DNA from: Roseitalea sp.
GTDB taxonomy: Bacteria > Pseudomonadota > Alphaproteobacteria > Rhizobiales > Rhizobiaceae
Length of the DNA stretch: 64,000 nucleotides
Assembly: GCA_017642895.1 (NCBI GenBank)
Contig: JAEPON010000005.1
Coordinates: forward strand, 62,001 to 126,000
Direction: 5' to 3'
Within the stretch, counting starts at the first letter, position 1; every line of letters starts with the position of its first letter. Shown piece by piece: positions 41,759 to 50,774 of the stretch. Under the pieces are notes generated by a model, which saw nothing but the letters and a program-made list of their open reading frames with translations, did not search any database and was not told where the DNA came from. The position numbers were made by a program, and so were the translations under genes.

Positions 41759-42524
41759 ACCCCTACGCAGCGCGCTTGTCGCCGCCACCCTTGTGACTTC
41801 GACCGCCGTTGGCGTCACGACGATCACCGCGCCGCCGGCCCACGCCTTCTTCGGCGGCGGATTTGGCGGCATCGTCTACGACCCGACCAATCACGCCGAG
41901 AACCTGCTGACCGCCGCCCGCGCGCTGGAGCAGATCAACAACCAGATCGCCCAGCTTCAGAACGAGGCGCAGATGCTGATCAATCAGGCCCGCAATCTCG
42001 CGAGCCTCCCGCACTCGTCTCTCGGGCAACTGCAAGCGTCCATACAGCGCACACAGCAACTCCTCGCCGAAGCCCAAGGGATCGCGCACGCGGTCGCCGA
42101 TATCGAGCAAGCCTTCACGCAAGACTATGGCGAGGCGGCCGGAACCGGCGACTTCGCCGCCCGAGTGACGGGCGCCCGCGAGCGCTGGCGAACCTCCATC
42201 GCCGGTTTCGAAGACGCCTTGCGCGTCCAGGCCGGCGTCGTCGGCAACATCGAAAGCGCCCGCGCCGAGATGCGGGCGATCGTGGCCCAGAGCCAGGGCG
42301 CGACCGGTGCGCTCCAAGCAACCCAAGCCGGCAATCAGCTCCTCGCCCTGCAATCAACCCAGATGGCCGATCTGACGGGTGCCATCGCGGCGCAGAACCG
42401 CGCCCAGGCCCTCGAAGCGGCGCGGCGCGCTTCGGCCGAGGCCCAAGCCCGCGAGAATCTCAGCCAGTTCCTCGATTATGGCACGGGCTACGAGCCCACC
42501 ACCGTCCGGATGTTCGAGGGCTGA
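41748..42524 (+). CDS. trbJ: P-type conjugative transfer protein TrbJ
   Basis: 258 residues, VirB5-like. Signal peptide with cleavage near PPAHA-FF (about residue 33), then GGIVYDPTNHAENLLTAARALEQINNQIAQLQNEAQ, the conserved TrbJ start, and long amphipathic helices. Periplasmic pilus-tip or adhesion component. ATG at 41748 lies inside the end of trbE. Confidence 0.93.
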   Translation: MIRKPLRSALVAATLVTSTAVGVTTITAPPAHAFFGGGFGGIVYDPTNHAENLLTAARALEQINNQIAQLQNEAQMLINQARNLASLPHSSLGQLQASIQRTQQLLAEAQGIAHAVADIEQAFTQDYGEAAGTGDFAARVTGARERWRTSIAGFEDALRVQAGVVGNIESARAEMRAIVAQSQGATGALQATQAGNQLLALQSTQMADLTGAIAAQNRAQALEAARRASAEAQARENLSQFLDYGTGYEPTTVRMFEG

Positions 42525-42526
42525 GG

Positions 42527-42805
42527 ATGCGCGCCGGCCCCCACATGATCCTAAGGCTGATCGCCATCGGCATGGGCGGGATCGCGGCGCTCATGGCCGC
42601 GATCGAGCTCGCCGACAGTGTGACGCCGCCATCCGGTCGGGTGCCGGCGACGCTCGAAGGCGATCCGCTGCGCGCGGAACTCATGCGCTGCCGGACCATC
42701 ACGCCGGAAGAGCTCGCGGCCGACGCGGCGTGTCAGGCGGCATGGGCGGAGAATCGTCGCCGGTTCTTCGGTCCTGACGCCGATACTTCTGGCGGGGACG
42801 AATGA
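42527..42805 (+). CDS. Putative entry-exclusion protein TrbK-like
   Basis: 92 residues with one N-terminal membrane segment (LIAIGMGGIAALMAAIELA) and a periplasmic tail with two Cys (MRCRTITPEELAADAACQAAWAENRRRFF). It occupies the trbJ-trbL slot and matches the TrbK-alt type that blocks redundant transfer. It lacks a clear lipobox, unlike RP4 TrbK. Confidence 0.85.
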   Translation: MRAGPHMILRLIAIGMGGIAALMAAIELADSVTPPSGRVPATLEGDPLRAELMRCRTITPEELAADAACQAAWAENRRRFFGPDADTSGGDE

Positions 42806-42806
42806 A

Positions 42807-44114
42807 ATGGACGGTGTCGGTGTCATCGACCGCTTCCTGGACGTCTTCACGTCCTATATCGACTCAGGTTTCGGGCTGCTCGGCGGCGATGTCGCCTTCC
42901 TCGCGACGACGCTGATCGTCATCGACGTCACGCTGGCCGCACTGTTCTGGGCCTGGGGCGCGGACGATGACATCATCGCGCGCCTCGTCAAGAAGACGCT
43001 CTTCGTCGGCATCTTCGCCTTCATCATCGGCAACTGGAACGCGCTCGCGCGCATCGTCTTCGAGAGCTTCGCCGGATTGGGGCTGATCGCCTCGGGCGGC
43101 AGTCTCTCCGCAGGCGAATTGCTTCAGCCCGGCCGCATCGCGCAGGTCGGGCTCGACGCCGGTCGGCCGCTGCTCGAAGCCATCGGCGAGCTGATGGGCT
43201 TCGTCTCCTTCTTCGAGAACTTCATCCAGATCGCGATCCTGATGTTCGCCTGGGTGACCGTTCTACTCTCTTTCTTCATCCTCGCGATCCAGCTCTTCGT
43301 CACCCTGATCGAATTCAAACTGGCGACGCTCGCGGGCTTCGTGCTCGTGCCCTTCGGGCTGTTCGGCAAAACCGCCTTTATGGCCGAACGGGTGCTCGGT
43401 CTGGTCATCTCCTCGGGTGTCAAGGTGCTGGTGCTGGCCGTCATCGTCGGCATCGGGTCGACCATCTTCGGCGAGTTCACCGCCGGCTTCAGCGGCGAGC
43501 CCACCATCGAGGACGCCATGGCCGTCGTACTCGCGGCGCTGTCGCTGCTCGCGCTCGGGATATTCGGCCCCGGCATCGCCAACGGCATCGTCTCCGGCGG
43601 GCCGCAGCTTGGCGCCGGCGCCGCGGTGGGCATGGGTCTCGCGGCTGGTGGTGTCGCTGTGGGAGGCGCCATGGCGGGCGGAATGGCCGCCGGCGCCGTT
43701 GGAGCAGGCGCACGCGGCGCGGCGGCCGTCGCCGGCGGCGCGTCGACCGCCTATCGCCTCGGCAGTTCCGGCGCTGGCGGCGGCGCATCCGGTGTCGCCG
43801 CCGGGATCGCGAATGTCGGCAAGGCCGGGATGAGCGCGGCGGGAAGTCCCCTGCGCAAGGCCGCCGGCGCGATGAAGGAGAGCTATCAAAGCGGATCGCA
43901 GGCCGCGTTCACCGCGACCGGCGGCAAGTTCTCGAACACGCCGGACATGCCGGCGCCCGCCCCAGGATCGTCAAATGACGGCCCGCCCGCCTGGGCGCAG
44001 CGCCTCCGGCGCCAGCAGACTCTCAATCACGGCGTAGCCACGGCCGCCCATGTCGTCCGCTCCGGCGACCATGGTGGCGGCGGAACGTCGGTCAGCCTCT
44101 CGGAGAAACCATGA
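42807..44114 (+). CDS. trbL: P-type conjugative transfer protein TrbL
   Basis: 435 residues, VirB6-like polytopic membrane protein with at least six transmembrane helices in residues 20-260. It has a Gly/Ala-rich middle (residues about 250-340) and a polar tail. Forms the inner-membrane part of the translocation channel. Starts 1 base after the trbK-like stop and overlaps trbF by 4 bases. Confidence 0.93.
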   Translation: MDGVGVIDRFLDVFTSYIDSGFGLLGGDVAFLATTLIVIDVTLAALFWAWGADDDIIARLVKKTLFVGIFAFIIGNWNALARIVFESFAGLGLIASGGSLSAGELLQPGRIAQVGLDAGRPLLEAIGELMGFVSFFENFIQIAILMFAWVTVLLSFFILAIQLFVTLIEFKLATLAGFVLVPFGLFGKTAFMAERVLGLVISSGVKVLVLAVIVGIGSTIFGEFTAGFSGEPTIEDAMAVVLAALSLLALGIFGPGIANGIVSGGPQLGAGAAVGMGLAAGGVAVGGAMAGGMAAGAVGAGARGAAAVAGGASTAYRLGSSGAGGGASGVAAGIANVGKAGMSAAGSPLRKAAGAMKESYQSGSQAAFTATGGKFSNTPDMPAPAPGSSNDGPPAWAQRLRRQQTLNHGVATAAHVVRSGDHGGGGTSVSLSEKP

Positions 44115-44800
44115 GCCTCTTCAAACGCCCCAGCGTCCGCTACGCCACGAGCCCCGAACCGGTCACGCCCTATCAGAAGGCGGCGCAAGCCTGGGACGAG
44201 CGCGTCGGCTCGGCGCGCGTTCAGGCGCGCAACTGGCGCCTCATGGCCTTCTGCTGTCTCGCGCTTTCAGGCGGGCTCGCCGGCGCGCTGGCGTGGCAAT
44301 CGACGCAAGGGACGATCGTTCCCTATGTGGTCGAAGTCGACGAACTCGGACAGGCCCAGGCCGTCGCGCCGGCGACCGCCGAATATAGACCGTCCGATCC
44401 GCAAATCGCTTTCCACCTGGCGCGCTTCATCGAGAATGTCCGGCAGGTCCCGGCCGATCCAATCGTCCTTCGGCAAAGCTGGCTGCGCGCCTACGACTTC
44501 ACCACCGATCGCGGCGCCTTGGCGCTGAACGACTATGCCCGCATCAACGATCCCTTCGCGCGGGTCGGCCAGACGCAGGTCTCTGTCGAGGTCTCCAGCG
44601 TCATCCGCGCCTCCGACACGAGCTTCCGCGTCGCCTGGATCGAACGCCGGTATCAGAACGGCCAACTTGCCGCCACCGAGCGCTGGACGGCGATCCTCAC
44701 CATCGCGATCCAGCCGCCGCGCGACGCGGAGCGCTTACGCAGCAATCCGCTCGGCATTTTCATTCACGCCATCAACTGGTCACGGGAGAGCGCCCAATGA
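44111..44800 (+). CDS. trbF: Conjugal transfer protein TrbF (VirB8 family)
   Basis: 229 residues. Cytoplasmic start SPEPVTPYQKAAQAWDERVGSARVQARNWR, one membrane segment (LMAFCCLALSGGLAGALAW), and a periplasmic NTF2-like VirB8 domain. Scaffold of the inner-membrane complex. 4-base overlaps on both sides. Confidence 0.93.
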   Translation: MSLFKRPSVRYATSPEPVTPYQKAAQAWDERVGSARVQARNWRLMAFCCLALSGGLAGALAWQSTQGTIVPYVVEVDELGQAQAVAPATAEYRPSDPQIAFHLARFIENVRQVPADPIVLRQSWLRAYDFTTDRGALALNDYARINDPFARVGQTQVSVEVSSVIRASDTSFRVAWIERRYQNGQLAATERWTAILTIAIQPPRDAERLRSNPLGIFIHAINWSRESAQ

Positions 44801-45819
44801 AGAACACGAACTTACACTCGGCCGCGCTTCCGGCGATCCTGCTCGCCGCGACCGCGCTGGCGGGCTGCGCGACCTTCCGCCCGCCGCAGATCGAATACGA
44901 CGAACCGCCCATCGAGGCGACGCTTCTGCCCGAACCCGCGCGGCCGGTGGCAGTGGTCGAGCGGCCCGTTCCGCTGCCACTACCCGGACAGCTTATGCCG
45001 GTTGAGGACGGCGGACCGCTCCCCGAAGCCGGAGAGCCGCCCGAGCGGATCGAAGAGGCCAACGCCGCCGCCCGCATAGAACCTGTGCGCGACGGTTTCA
45101 TCAACGCGGTGCAGCTCTATCCCTACAGCGCCGGGGCGCTCTATCAGGTCTACTCATCCCCCGGACAGGTCACCGACATTGCCCTCCAACCCGGCGAGAG
45201 CCTCGTCGGCAACGGCCCGATCGCGGCCGGCGACACGGCGCGCTGGATCATCGGCGATACCATCAGCGGCGCCGGCGACACACAGCGCACACATATTCTC
45301 GTCAAGCCCACACGGCCCGACATCGTCACCAACCTGGTCATAAACACCGACCGGCGGACCTATCATCTGGAGCTGCGAGCGCATCCGAGCGCCTATATGG
45401 CCTCGGTCTCCTGGCGCTACCCGCAAGACGAACTGATCGCGCTCCGGCGCGGCAACGCCGACGCCGAGGCCGCGCTCCCGATCGGTCGCGATGTCGCGCT
45501 CGACAATCTCAGGTTCCGTTACCGTATCGAAGGCGACCGGCCACCCTGGCGTCCGCGCCGCGCCTTCGACGACGGACGGCAGGTCTTCATCGAGTTCCCG
45601 CGCGGCATCGGTCAGGGAGAGATGCCGCCGCTCTTCATCATCGGACCGGAAGGCGAAGGCCAGCTCGTCAATTACCGCATCCGCCGCAATTACATCATCG
45701 TCGATCGGCTCTTCGCCGCTGCGGAATTGCGTCTTGGCGACCGTCAGCGAGTGGTGCGCATCGTCCGCACCGACGGCGTGCGGCGCGCGCCAGAACGCCA
45801 TGTCGGAGCGGACTCATGA
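44797..45819 (+). CDS. trbG: P-type conjugative transfer protein TrbG (VirB9 family)
   Basis: 340 residues. Lipoprotein signal with lipobox LAGC (Cys24), then a Pro-rich linker and the VirB9 domain (QLYPYSAGALYQVYSSPGQVTDIALQPGESL, YHLELRA, RNYIIVDRLFAAAELRLG). Outer-membrane core component. Encoding a lipidated VirB9 without a separate VirB7 is usual for Trb systems. Confidence 0.93.
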   Translation: MKNTNLHSAALPAILLAATALAGCATFRPPQIEYDEPPIEATLLPEPARPVAVVERPVPLPLPGQLMPVEDGGPLPEAGEPPERIEEANAAARIEPVRDGFINAVQLYPYSAGALYQVYSSPGQVTDIALQPGESLVGNGPIAAGDTARWIIGDTISGAGDTQRTHILVKPTRPDIVTNLVINTDRRTYHLELRAHPSAYMASVSWRYPQDELIALRRGNADAEAALPIGRDVALDNLRFRYRIEGDRPPWRPRRAFDDGRQVFIEFPRGIGQGEMPPLFIIGPEGEGQLVNYRIRRNYIIVDRLFAAAELRLGDRQRVVRIVRTDGVRRAPERHVGADS

Positions 45820-47033
45820 GCGACCCAGGCGATGGCCGGGACGAGACGGAGATCCGGCCCGGTCTGCGTCCCGAGGCTGAGATCGCCGCCGAGCTACGCC
45901 TGCGGCCCGATCCGCCGCGGGTCATGCGCCTCTCCCGCAGGACGCTCGGCATCCTCGCCGCCGTAGGCGGCTTGAGCCTCGGCGCGATCCTGATCTTCGC
46001 CCTGCAGGACCCGGAGCGCGGCGATGGACCGGCGGAGCTGTTCAACACCGAGCGCGTGCCGACCGCCGACGAGCTCTTGTCGCTGCCGGAGGATTACAGC
46101 CAGGTCCCGCAGCTCGGCCCGCCGCTGCCGGGCGAACTCGGACGCCCAGTTCTGGCGGCGCGCGAGCGCGGCGAGCCTGTCCCGGCGGCGCCCGTCGCAC
46201 CCGGTCCCGCCATGGATCCGGAAGAGCAGATGCGCTTGCAAGAGGAAGAAGCCGCCCGCCTCAGCCGCCTGTTCCATGACGCCAGCACCGCCGAAAGCGG
46301 GGGCCTGTTGGACGTCACAGCCCCGACAGGCCCGCAGATCGATCCGCAGACGGTGTTTCCGACACTCGCGCAGCCTGGAGCAGAGCCGGACGCTGTGGAG
46401 AGGCGTCAAGCGTTTCTCGACCAGCCCGTCGACCGCCGTACGACCAGCGGCGAACGCCTCGCCGATCCGGCGAGCCCATACGTGCTCCAGGCCGGCTCCG
46501 TCATCCCGGCCGCGCTGGTGACGGGCCTGCGCTCCGATCTCCCCGGCCAGATCACCGCCCAAGTGACCGAGCATATCTATGACAGCCCGACCGGCCGGTT
46601 CCTGCTGGTCCCACAAGGCGCGCGACTGATCGGCGAATATGACAGCCGTGTCGCCTTCGGCCAGCGCCGCGTTCTTTTGGTCTGGACCCGGATGATTTTG
46701 CCGAACGGGCGCTCGATCGTGCTGGAACGCCAGCCCGGCGCCGACGAAGCCGGCTACGCCGGACTCGAGGACGGCGTCGACTATCATTGGGGCCAGATTC
46801 TGCGCGCCGCCGGCCTCGCAACGATCCTCAATATCGGTCTGGAGTTCGGACAGGACGATGACGACGAGATCGCCGAAGCGATCCGCGACGGCGCGCAGGA
46901 CACCGTCGGCCGCGCGGGCGATGAGATCGTCCGCCGCCAACTTACCGTTCCGCCGACGCTAACCATCCGTCCAGGATACCCGGTCCGCGTGATGGTCACG
47001 CGCGACCTGATCCTCGAACCATATGAAAGCTGA
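45816..47033 (+). CDS. trbI: Conjugal transfer protein TrbI (VirB10 family)
   Basis: 405 residues. One N-terminal membrane helix (LGILAAVGGLSLGAILIFAL), a long Pro-rich periplasmic linker, and the C-terminal VirB10 beta-barrel domain (YVLQAGSVIPAALVTGLRSDLPGQITAQVTEHIYDSPTGRFLLVPQGARLIGEYDSRVAFGQ). Bridges inner and outer membranes. Confidence 0.95.
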   Translation: MSDPGDGRDETEIRPGLRPEAEIAAELRLRPDPPRVMRLSRRTLGILAAVGGLSLGAILIFALQDPERGDGPAELFNTERVPTADELLSLPEDYSQVPQLGPPLPGELGRPVLAARERGEPVPAAPVAPGPAMDPEEQMRLQEEEAARLSRLFHDASTAESGGLLDVTAPTGPQIDPQTVFPTLAQPGAEPDAVERRQAFLDQPVDRRTTSGERLADPASPYVLQAGSVIPAALVTGLRSDLPGQITAQVTEHIYDSPTGRFLLVPQGARLIGEYDSRVAFGQRRVLLVWTRMILPNGRSIVLERQPGADEAGYAGLEDGVDYHWGQILRAAGLATILNIGLEFGQDDDDEIAEAIRDGAQDTVGRAGDEIVRRQLTVPPTLTIRPGYPVRVMVTRDLILEPYES

Positions 47034-47036
47034 TTG

Positions 47037-47297
47037 ATGACGAAACTGAAACTCGGACCCATTCCCGACGACAAGCCGATAAAGGTCACTCTCGAACTCC
47101 CCGCCGATGTCCACCGTGACCTGATCGCCTATGCCGATGCGCTCGCCCGAGAGACCGGCCAGACCCACGAGCCGGCCAAGCTGATCGCGCCGATGCTGGC
47201 GCGGTTCATGGCGACGGATCGCGGCTTCGCGAAGCTGCGGAAGGAGAAGAAACGGCCTTCCTCGCGTGAACCCGGGCCAAACTCACAAACCGCCTGA
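47037..47297 (+). CDS. DUF2274 domain-containing protein
   Basis: 86 residues, ribbon-helix-helix-like DUF2274 (KLKLGPIPDDKPIKVTLELPADVHRDLIAYADALARETGQTHEPAKLIAPMLARFMATDRGF). Standard last gene of alphaproteobacterial trb operons. Its last 92 bases overlap the 3' end of the convergent LysR gene; this suggests that cargo insertion placed the LysR gene tightly against it. Confidence 0.85.
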   Translation: MTKLKLGPIPDDKPIKVTLELPADVHRDLIAYADALARETGQTHEPAKLIAPMLARFMATDRGFAKLRKEKKRPSSREPGPNSQTA

Positions 47298-48240
47298 GCG
47301 CAGGGTTGTCGTTCTCAGGACGCCATACGAGCGAGAAGTGAACGCGTTCATCCTCGTCGCCCACAGGCCGGAAGATCACGCCGGGATAAGACACTCCGCA
47401 CCAGTGTTCGGCGACCAGGCTGACGCCGAGCCCGAGACCGACAAGGTTCATAATGCCTTCCCGCCCGACGCGATGGCGCGTCACAAGTGGGCGCCGTCCC
47501 AGCCCGGCTAGTCGGCGGATTAGATATTCATGAATCTCGGGTCCCGGTTCGGTCGCACTAACGAGGAAATGCGCGTCCCTGACTTCTTCCCAGGTTAGAT
47601 TGCTCCGCTCGGCCAAGGCATGGCCTTCAGGAAGCGCGATGTAGATTGGTTCTTCGGCGAGCAATGTGCTGTCACCGTGGAGTTCAGCAAATGCGCCCGA
47701 GGCGACGACAACGTCCAGCAGTCGGTGGCTCAGCAAGGTGAGAAGTTCGCCACGCTCGGATTCAACGAAGGCCAGTTCCACCTCCGGATGCTTGGAAGCG
47801 TAATCCGAAACTACGTCCCGCAGCGCGCCATAGGAGAGCGAAGCGATCAAGCCAACACCCAGCTTGCCATCTCCGCCGATGCCAACTGCATAAGCGGCGT
47901 CGATCGCCGCGTGAAAATCATTGAGGACTGATCTTGCACGGCCTGCGAAGGACCAACCGGCATGGGTCAGTCGAGCGCCTGTGGCTCGTCGCTCAAACAG
48001 GGAAACGCCGAGAGCGTCTTCGAGTTTCTGAATACGCCTTGTGACGGCGGACTGTCCAAGGTTCAAGCAACGGCTGGCTCCGCGAAAGCTGCCAGCTTCG
48101 GCAACAGTTAGCATGATCTCAATGTCAAGCACTTGGAGGGCTGTAGCTTCCGGAGATAGCCGCGCTGGCATCGTCGTTCTCTCAACATTCATCTGATGCT
48201 CGGGACCGGACCGCGCTTTGCGCTCGGGCTTGAGCTTCAT
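47206..48240 (-). CDS. LysR-family transcriptional regulator
   Basis: Up to 344 residues. N-terminal HTH (LTVAEAGSFRGASRCLNLGQSAVTRRIQKLEDALGVSLFERRATGARLT) and a LysR substrate-binding domain. The true start may be 48192 or 48171, since about 15 residues before the HTH suffice; 48240 is the outermost ATG. Divergent from a TetR gene with 44 bases between the outer starts. Target genes are unknown. Confidence 0.85.
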   Translation of the reverse strand: MKLKPERKARSGPEHQMNVERTTMPARLSPEATALQVLDIEIMLTVAEAGSFRGASRCLNLGQSAVTRRIQKLEDALGVSLFERRATGARLTHAGWSFAGRARSVLNDFHAAIDAAYAVGIGGDGKLGVGLIASLSYGALRDVVSDYASKHPEVELAFVESERGELLTLLSHRLLDVVVASGAFAELHGDSTLLAEEPIYIALPEGHALAERSNLTWEEVRDAHFLVSATEPGPEIHEYLIRRLAGLGRRPLVTRHRVGREGIMNLVGLGLGVSLVAEHWCGVSYPGVIFRPVGDEDERVHFSLVWRPENDNPALRRFVSLARVHARKAVSSPSAASRSRDPSP

Positions 48241-48248
48241 TCTTCACA

Positions 48249-48278
48249 TTGACATACATACCAACTAACTGGTATCTA
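48249..48278 (+). promoter_or_regulatory. Promoter and operator of the TetR operon
   Basis: TTGACA (48249-48254) and TATCTA (48273-48278), spacing 18. Between them ATACCA (48258-48263) and TGGTAT (48270-48275) form an inverted repeat 6 bases apart, covering the spacer and part of the -10. This is a typical TetR autorepression layout. Confidence 0.65.
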
Positions 48279-48284
48279 AGCAAT

Positions 48285-48920
48285 ATGCCAAGACCTACGA
48301 AGCACCAGCCAGAACGCGGCGATGCACGGACCCGGCTTCTAGAAGCCGCAAGGGACGTGATCAGAGCGCAAGGCTATGCAGCAACGACCGTTGATGACCT
48401 TTGTGAAGCAGCCGGTGTTACGAAGGGGGCGTTCTTTCACCACTTCAAGACCAAGGAAGCCCTTGGTGTGGCCGCTGCTGAATTCTGGGCCGAAACAACG
48501 AGCGAGATCTTCGCCAACGCGCCCTACCATGATCACCACGATCCGCTTGAGCGCGTCCTCGCCTATGTCGATTTCCGCAAGTCGATCATCGAAGGTGATT
48601 TGGCAGCATGGACGTGCCTCGTTGGGACGATGACGCAGGAGACCTATCGGTCAAGCCCGCCGATACGCGACGCATGTGCCGCAAGCATTCTGGGTCATGC
48701 CGAGACGCTGGAAGCCGACATCCAAACAGCCATGACTGCGCGGAATATCGAAGCTGATTGGACGTCTGCCAGCCTTGCCAGACACACTCAGGCCGTTCTT
48801 CAGGGAGCGTTCATTCTCGCCAAAGCGACCGGCGAGGTGGCTGTGGCGCGTGAAAGCGTTGATCATCTGAAGCGTTACATCGAGCTGCTGTTCGGCGTGA
48901 TAAAAGAGGGAGAAGCATGA
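48285..48920 (+). CDS. TetR/AcrR-family transcriptional regulator
   Basis: 211 residues from the ATG at 48285, which lies 7 bases after the -10 TATCTA; a longer start at 48249 would lie on the promoter and is rejected. HTH: TRLLEAARDVIRAQGYAATTVDDLCEAAGVTKGAFFHHFKTKEALG. Stop overlaps the DUF899 gene by 4 bases. It probably represses itself and the three downstream genes. Confidence 0.88.
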   Translation: MPRPTKHQPERGDARTRLLEAARDVIRAQGYAATTVDDLCEAAGVTKGAFFHHFKTKEALGVAAAEFWAETTSEIFANAPYHDHHDPLERVLAYVDFRKSIIEGDLAAWTCLVGTMTQETYRSSPPIRDACAASILGHAETLEADIQTAMTARNIEADWTSASLARHTQAVLQGAFILAKATGEVAVARESVDHLKRYIELLFGVIKEGEA

Positions 48921-49603
48921 TGACCGAACAGATTGTAAAGCATGAAATCGTGTCGCGCGAAGACTGGTTAACCGCGCTGAATGAATTGCGTGCGAAGGAA
49001 AAGAAACTCACAGTCCTGCACGACCAGCTTGCCGCCGAGCGGCGGCGATTGCCGCGCGAGCAGGTGCCAAAGACCTATCTGTTCGATGCACCCAAAGGGC
49101 AGGTGAATCTTGGTGACCTGTTTGATGGCCGCAGGCAGTTGATCGTCTACCACCACATGCTGAAACCTTCAGACCCCGACCCTTGCGCGGGCTGCTCCAT
49201 GGTTGGTGATCAGATTCCGCACCTTGCCCATCTTCACGCTCGCGATACGTCGCTCGTTTTCGTTGCGCGCGCACCTATCGACGAGATCGAGTCATTCAAG
49301 AAACGCATGGGCTGGACGTTTCCCTTCGTGTCGACGGGCGAGGCGTTCAACAGCGATTTCGGCGTCACGACCGGCTTCGGCCTCAACGTTTTTCTGCGGG
49401 ACGGTGATGCGATCTTTCGAACCTATTTCACCACCGGACGCGGCGCAGAGACGCTCGGCACGCCTTGGACCTTTCTGGACCTGACGCCGTTCGGCCGGCA
49501 GGAGACGTGGGAAGTCTCACCACCAGGAACGCGGCAAACCAAACCCTATCAATGGTGGCGACTGAATGACGAATATGACTCTCCATCAGACGAAAAGCCG
49601 TGA
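48917..49603 (+). CDS. DUF899 (thioredoxin-like) family protein
   Basis: 228 residues. DUF899 features: LRAKEKKLTVLHDQLAAERRRLP, LFDGRRQLIVYHHM, a CAGCSMVGDQ motif in place of the thioredoxin CxxC, and a C-terminal WWRLNDEY. A redox role is inferred from the fold only. An ATG one codon later is possible. Overlaps tetR by 4 bases. Confidence 0.85.
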   Translation: MMTEQIVKHEIVSREDWLTALNELRAKEKKLTVLHDQLAAERRRLPREQVPKTYLFDAPKGQVNLGDLFDGRRQLIVYHHMLKPSDPDPCAGCSMVGDQIPHLAHLHARDTSLVFVARAPIDEIESFKKRMGWTFPFVSTGEAFNSDFGVTTGFGLNVFLRDGDAIFRTYFTTGRGAETLGTPWTFLDLTPFGRQETWEVSPPGTRQTKPYQWWRLNDEYDSPSDEKP

Positions 49604-49619
49604 CCTGAAAGGACCAGAT

Positions 49620-50084
49620 ATGAGTGATCGTCCCAATGCCCGCATGTGTATCTTTCTCAAAGAAAAGGCGGCCGAAGCGGCCAACTTCTATGCAGATACA
49701 ATCCCCGACACGTTTGTCGACCATGTCCAGCCCATAGGTGATGGGCAAAACATGGTTCTCTTCCGGGTCATGGGCACGCACTTCATGGCTATGGATGGCA
49801 ACCCGTCTTTCGAACCGCGTCCTGATCACTCGATATCCATAGCAACGCTGGATCAGAATGAAACGGACCGTCTTTGGGACGCGTTGACGGACGGCGGAAG
49901 CGAGGGCCGCTGCGGCTGGCTCTGTGATCAGTTCGGCGTCCATTGGCAGGTCGTTCCCACTGCCATGACGCACATGCTGGGCGATGCGGATCGCGAAGCA
50001 GCGGGCCGCGCGCAAGCCGCCATGATGACAATGAAAAAGATCGATATCGCCGCGATGGAAGCAGCGTTTCACGGACGCGGGTGA
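49620..50084 (+). CDS. VOC/PhnB-like family protein
   Basis: 154 residues matching the PhnB/3-demethylubiquinone methyltransferase-like group of the VOC superfamily (CIFLKEKAAEAANFYADTIPDTFVDHVQPIGDGQNMVLFRVMGTHFMAMDGNPSF; GWLCDQFGVHWQVVPTAM). Substrate unknown. The ATG at 49620 is taken because homology begins with NARMCIFL. Third gene of the TetR operon. Confidence 0.82.
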   Translation: MSDRPNARMCIFLKEKAAEAANFYADTIPDTFVDHVQPIGDGQNMVLFRVMGTHFMAMDGNPSFEPRPDHSISIATLDQNETDRLWDALTDGGSEGRCGWLCDQFGVHWQVVPTAMTHMLGDADREAAGRAQAAMMTMKKIDIAAMEAAFHGRG

Positions 50085-50089
50085 AAAAC

Positions 50090-50569
50090 ATGACGAACGA
50101 TGAGAACCAGATCAACGTACTTTGCCAGCGCCTTGGCCAAGCCCACCACGACAAGGATGTTGACGCCATTGTCGGCTGCTACGCACCTGATGCCGTCATC
50201 TACTCCCTCGCACCGCCACTAAGAGATGCGATCGACCGCGATGGTATCGCGGCCTGGCTTGAGACCTGGGACGGCCCTATTCGGATCGATGCGCAGGATG
50301 TCGAGCTGGTAGTGGGCGGCGACATTGCGTGTACAACGGCGCTCAATCGTATGCGCGGAACAAAGACAAACGGAACGAAGGAAGATATCTGGTTCAGAAC
50401 GACTATGTGCTTTCAGAAAATCGATGGTGCTTGGCGAATTGCGCACGACCATTCTTCGGTGCCGTTCTACATGGATGGATCGCTGAAAGCGGCCGTAGAC
50501 CTAAAGCCAGAACCTTTGATGGCGTCGGGCGCTAATGCCGACAATCGCGTCGGGGCAGAAAGCCCATGA
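50090..50569 (+). CDS. SnoaL-like/NTF2-fold protein
   Basis: 159 residues. NTF2-like pattern: QINVLCQRLGQAHHDKDVDAIVGCYAPDAVIYSLAPPL, then GGDIACTTALNRMRG and FRTTMCFQKIDGAWRIAHDHSSVPF. Typical of DUF4440/SnoaL-like small proteins with uncertain substrate. GTG at 50081, overlapping the VOC stop, would add three residues. Last gene of the TetR operon and last gene before the attachment region. Confidence 0.82.
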   Translation: MTNDENQINVLCQRLGQAHHDKDVDAIVGCYAPDAVIYSLAPPLRDAIDRDGIAAWLETWDGPIRIDAQDVELVVGGDIACTTALNRMRGTKTNGTKEDIWFRTTMCFQKIDGAWRIAHDHSSVPFYMDGSLKAAVDLKPEPLMASGANADNRVGAESP

Positions 50570-50774
50570 CCCCATTTTGCCAACGTAGTGTGCTAGCGCG
50601 TCACTTCGCAGAGATGACAATTACGGCGCATCGAGCATTCCTGTTATCGTAGCGCAATAGCGAATGAATAGTTCGCATTTTCATCACGCGTGGCCCGCCG
50701 GCTGGTAGTCGAACCTTCGGCGCTCATCTCGCATCAAGGCGTACTTGCTCGCACAGCAGCGAACCATTCGCACG

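Noticed and set aside
42807..44114. Gly/Ala-rich part of TrbL as a separate repeat element
   Set aside because: Low-complexity glycine/alanine stretches are normal for TrbL tails and are not a DNA repeat.
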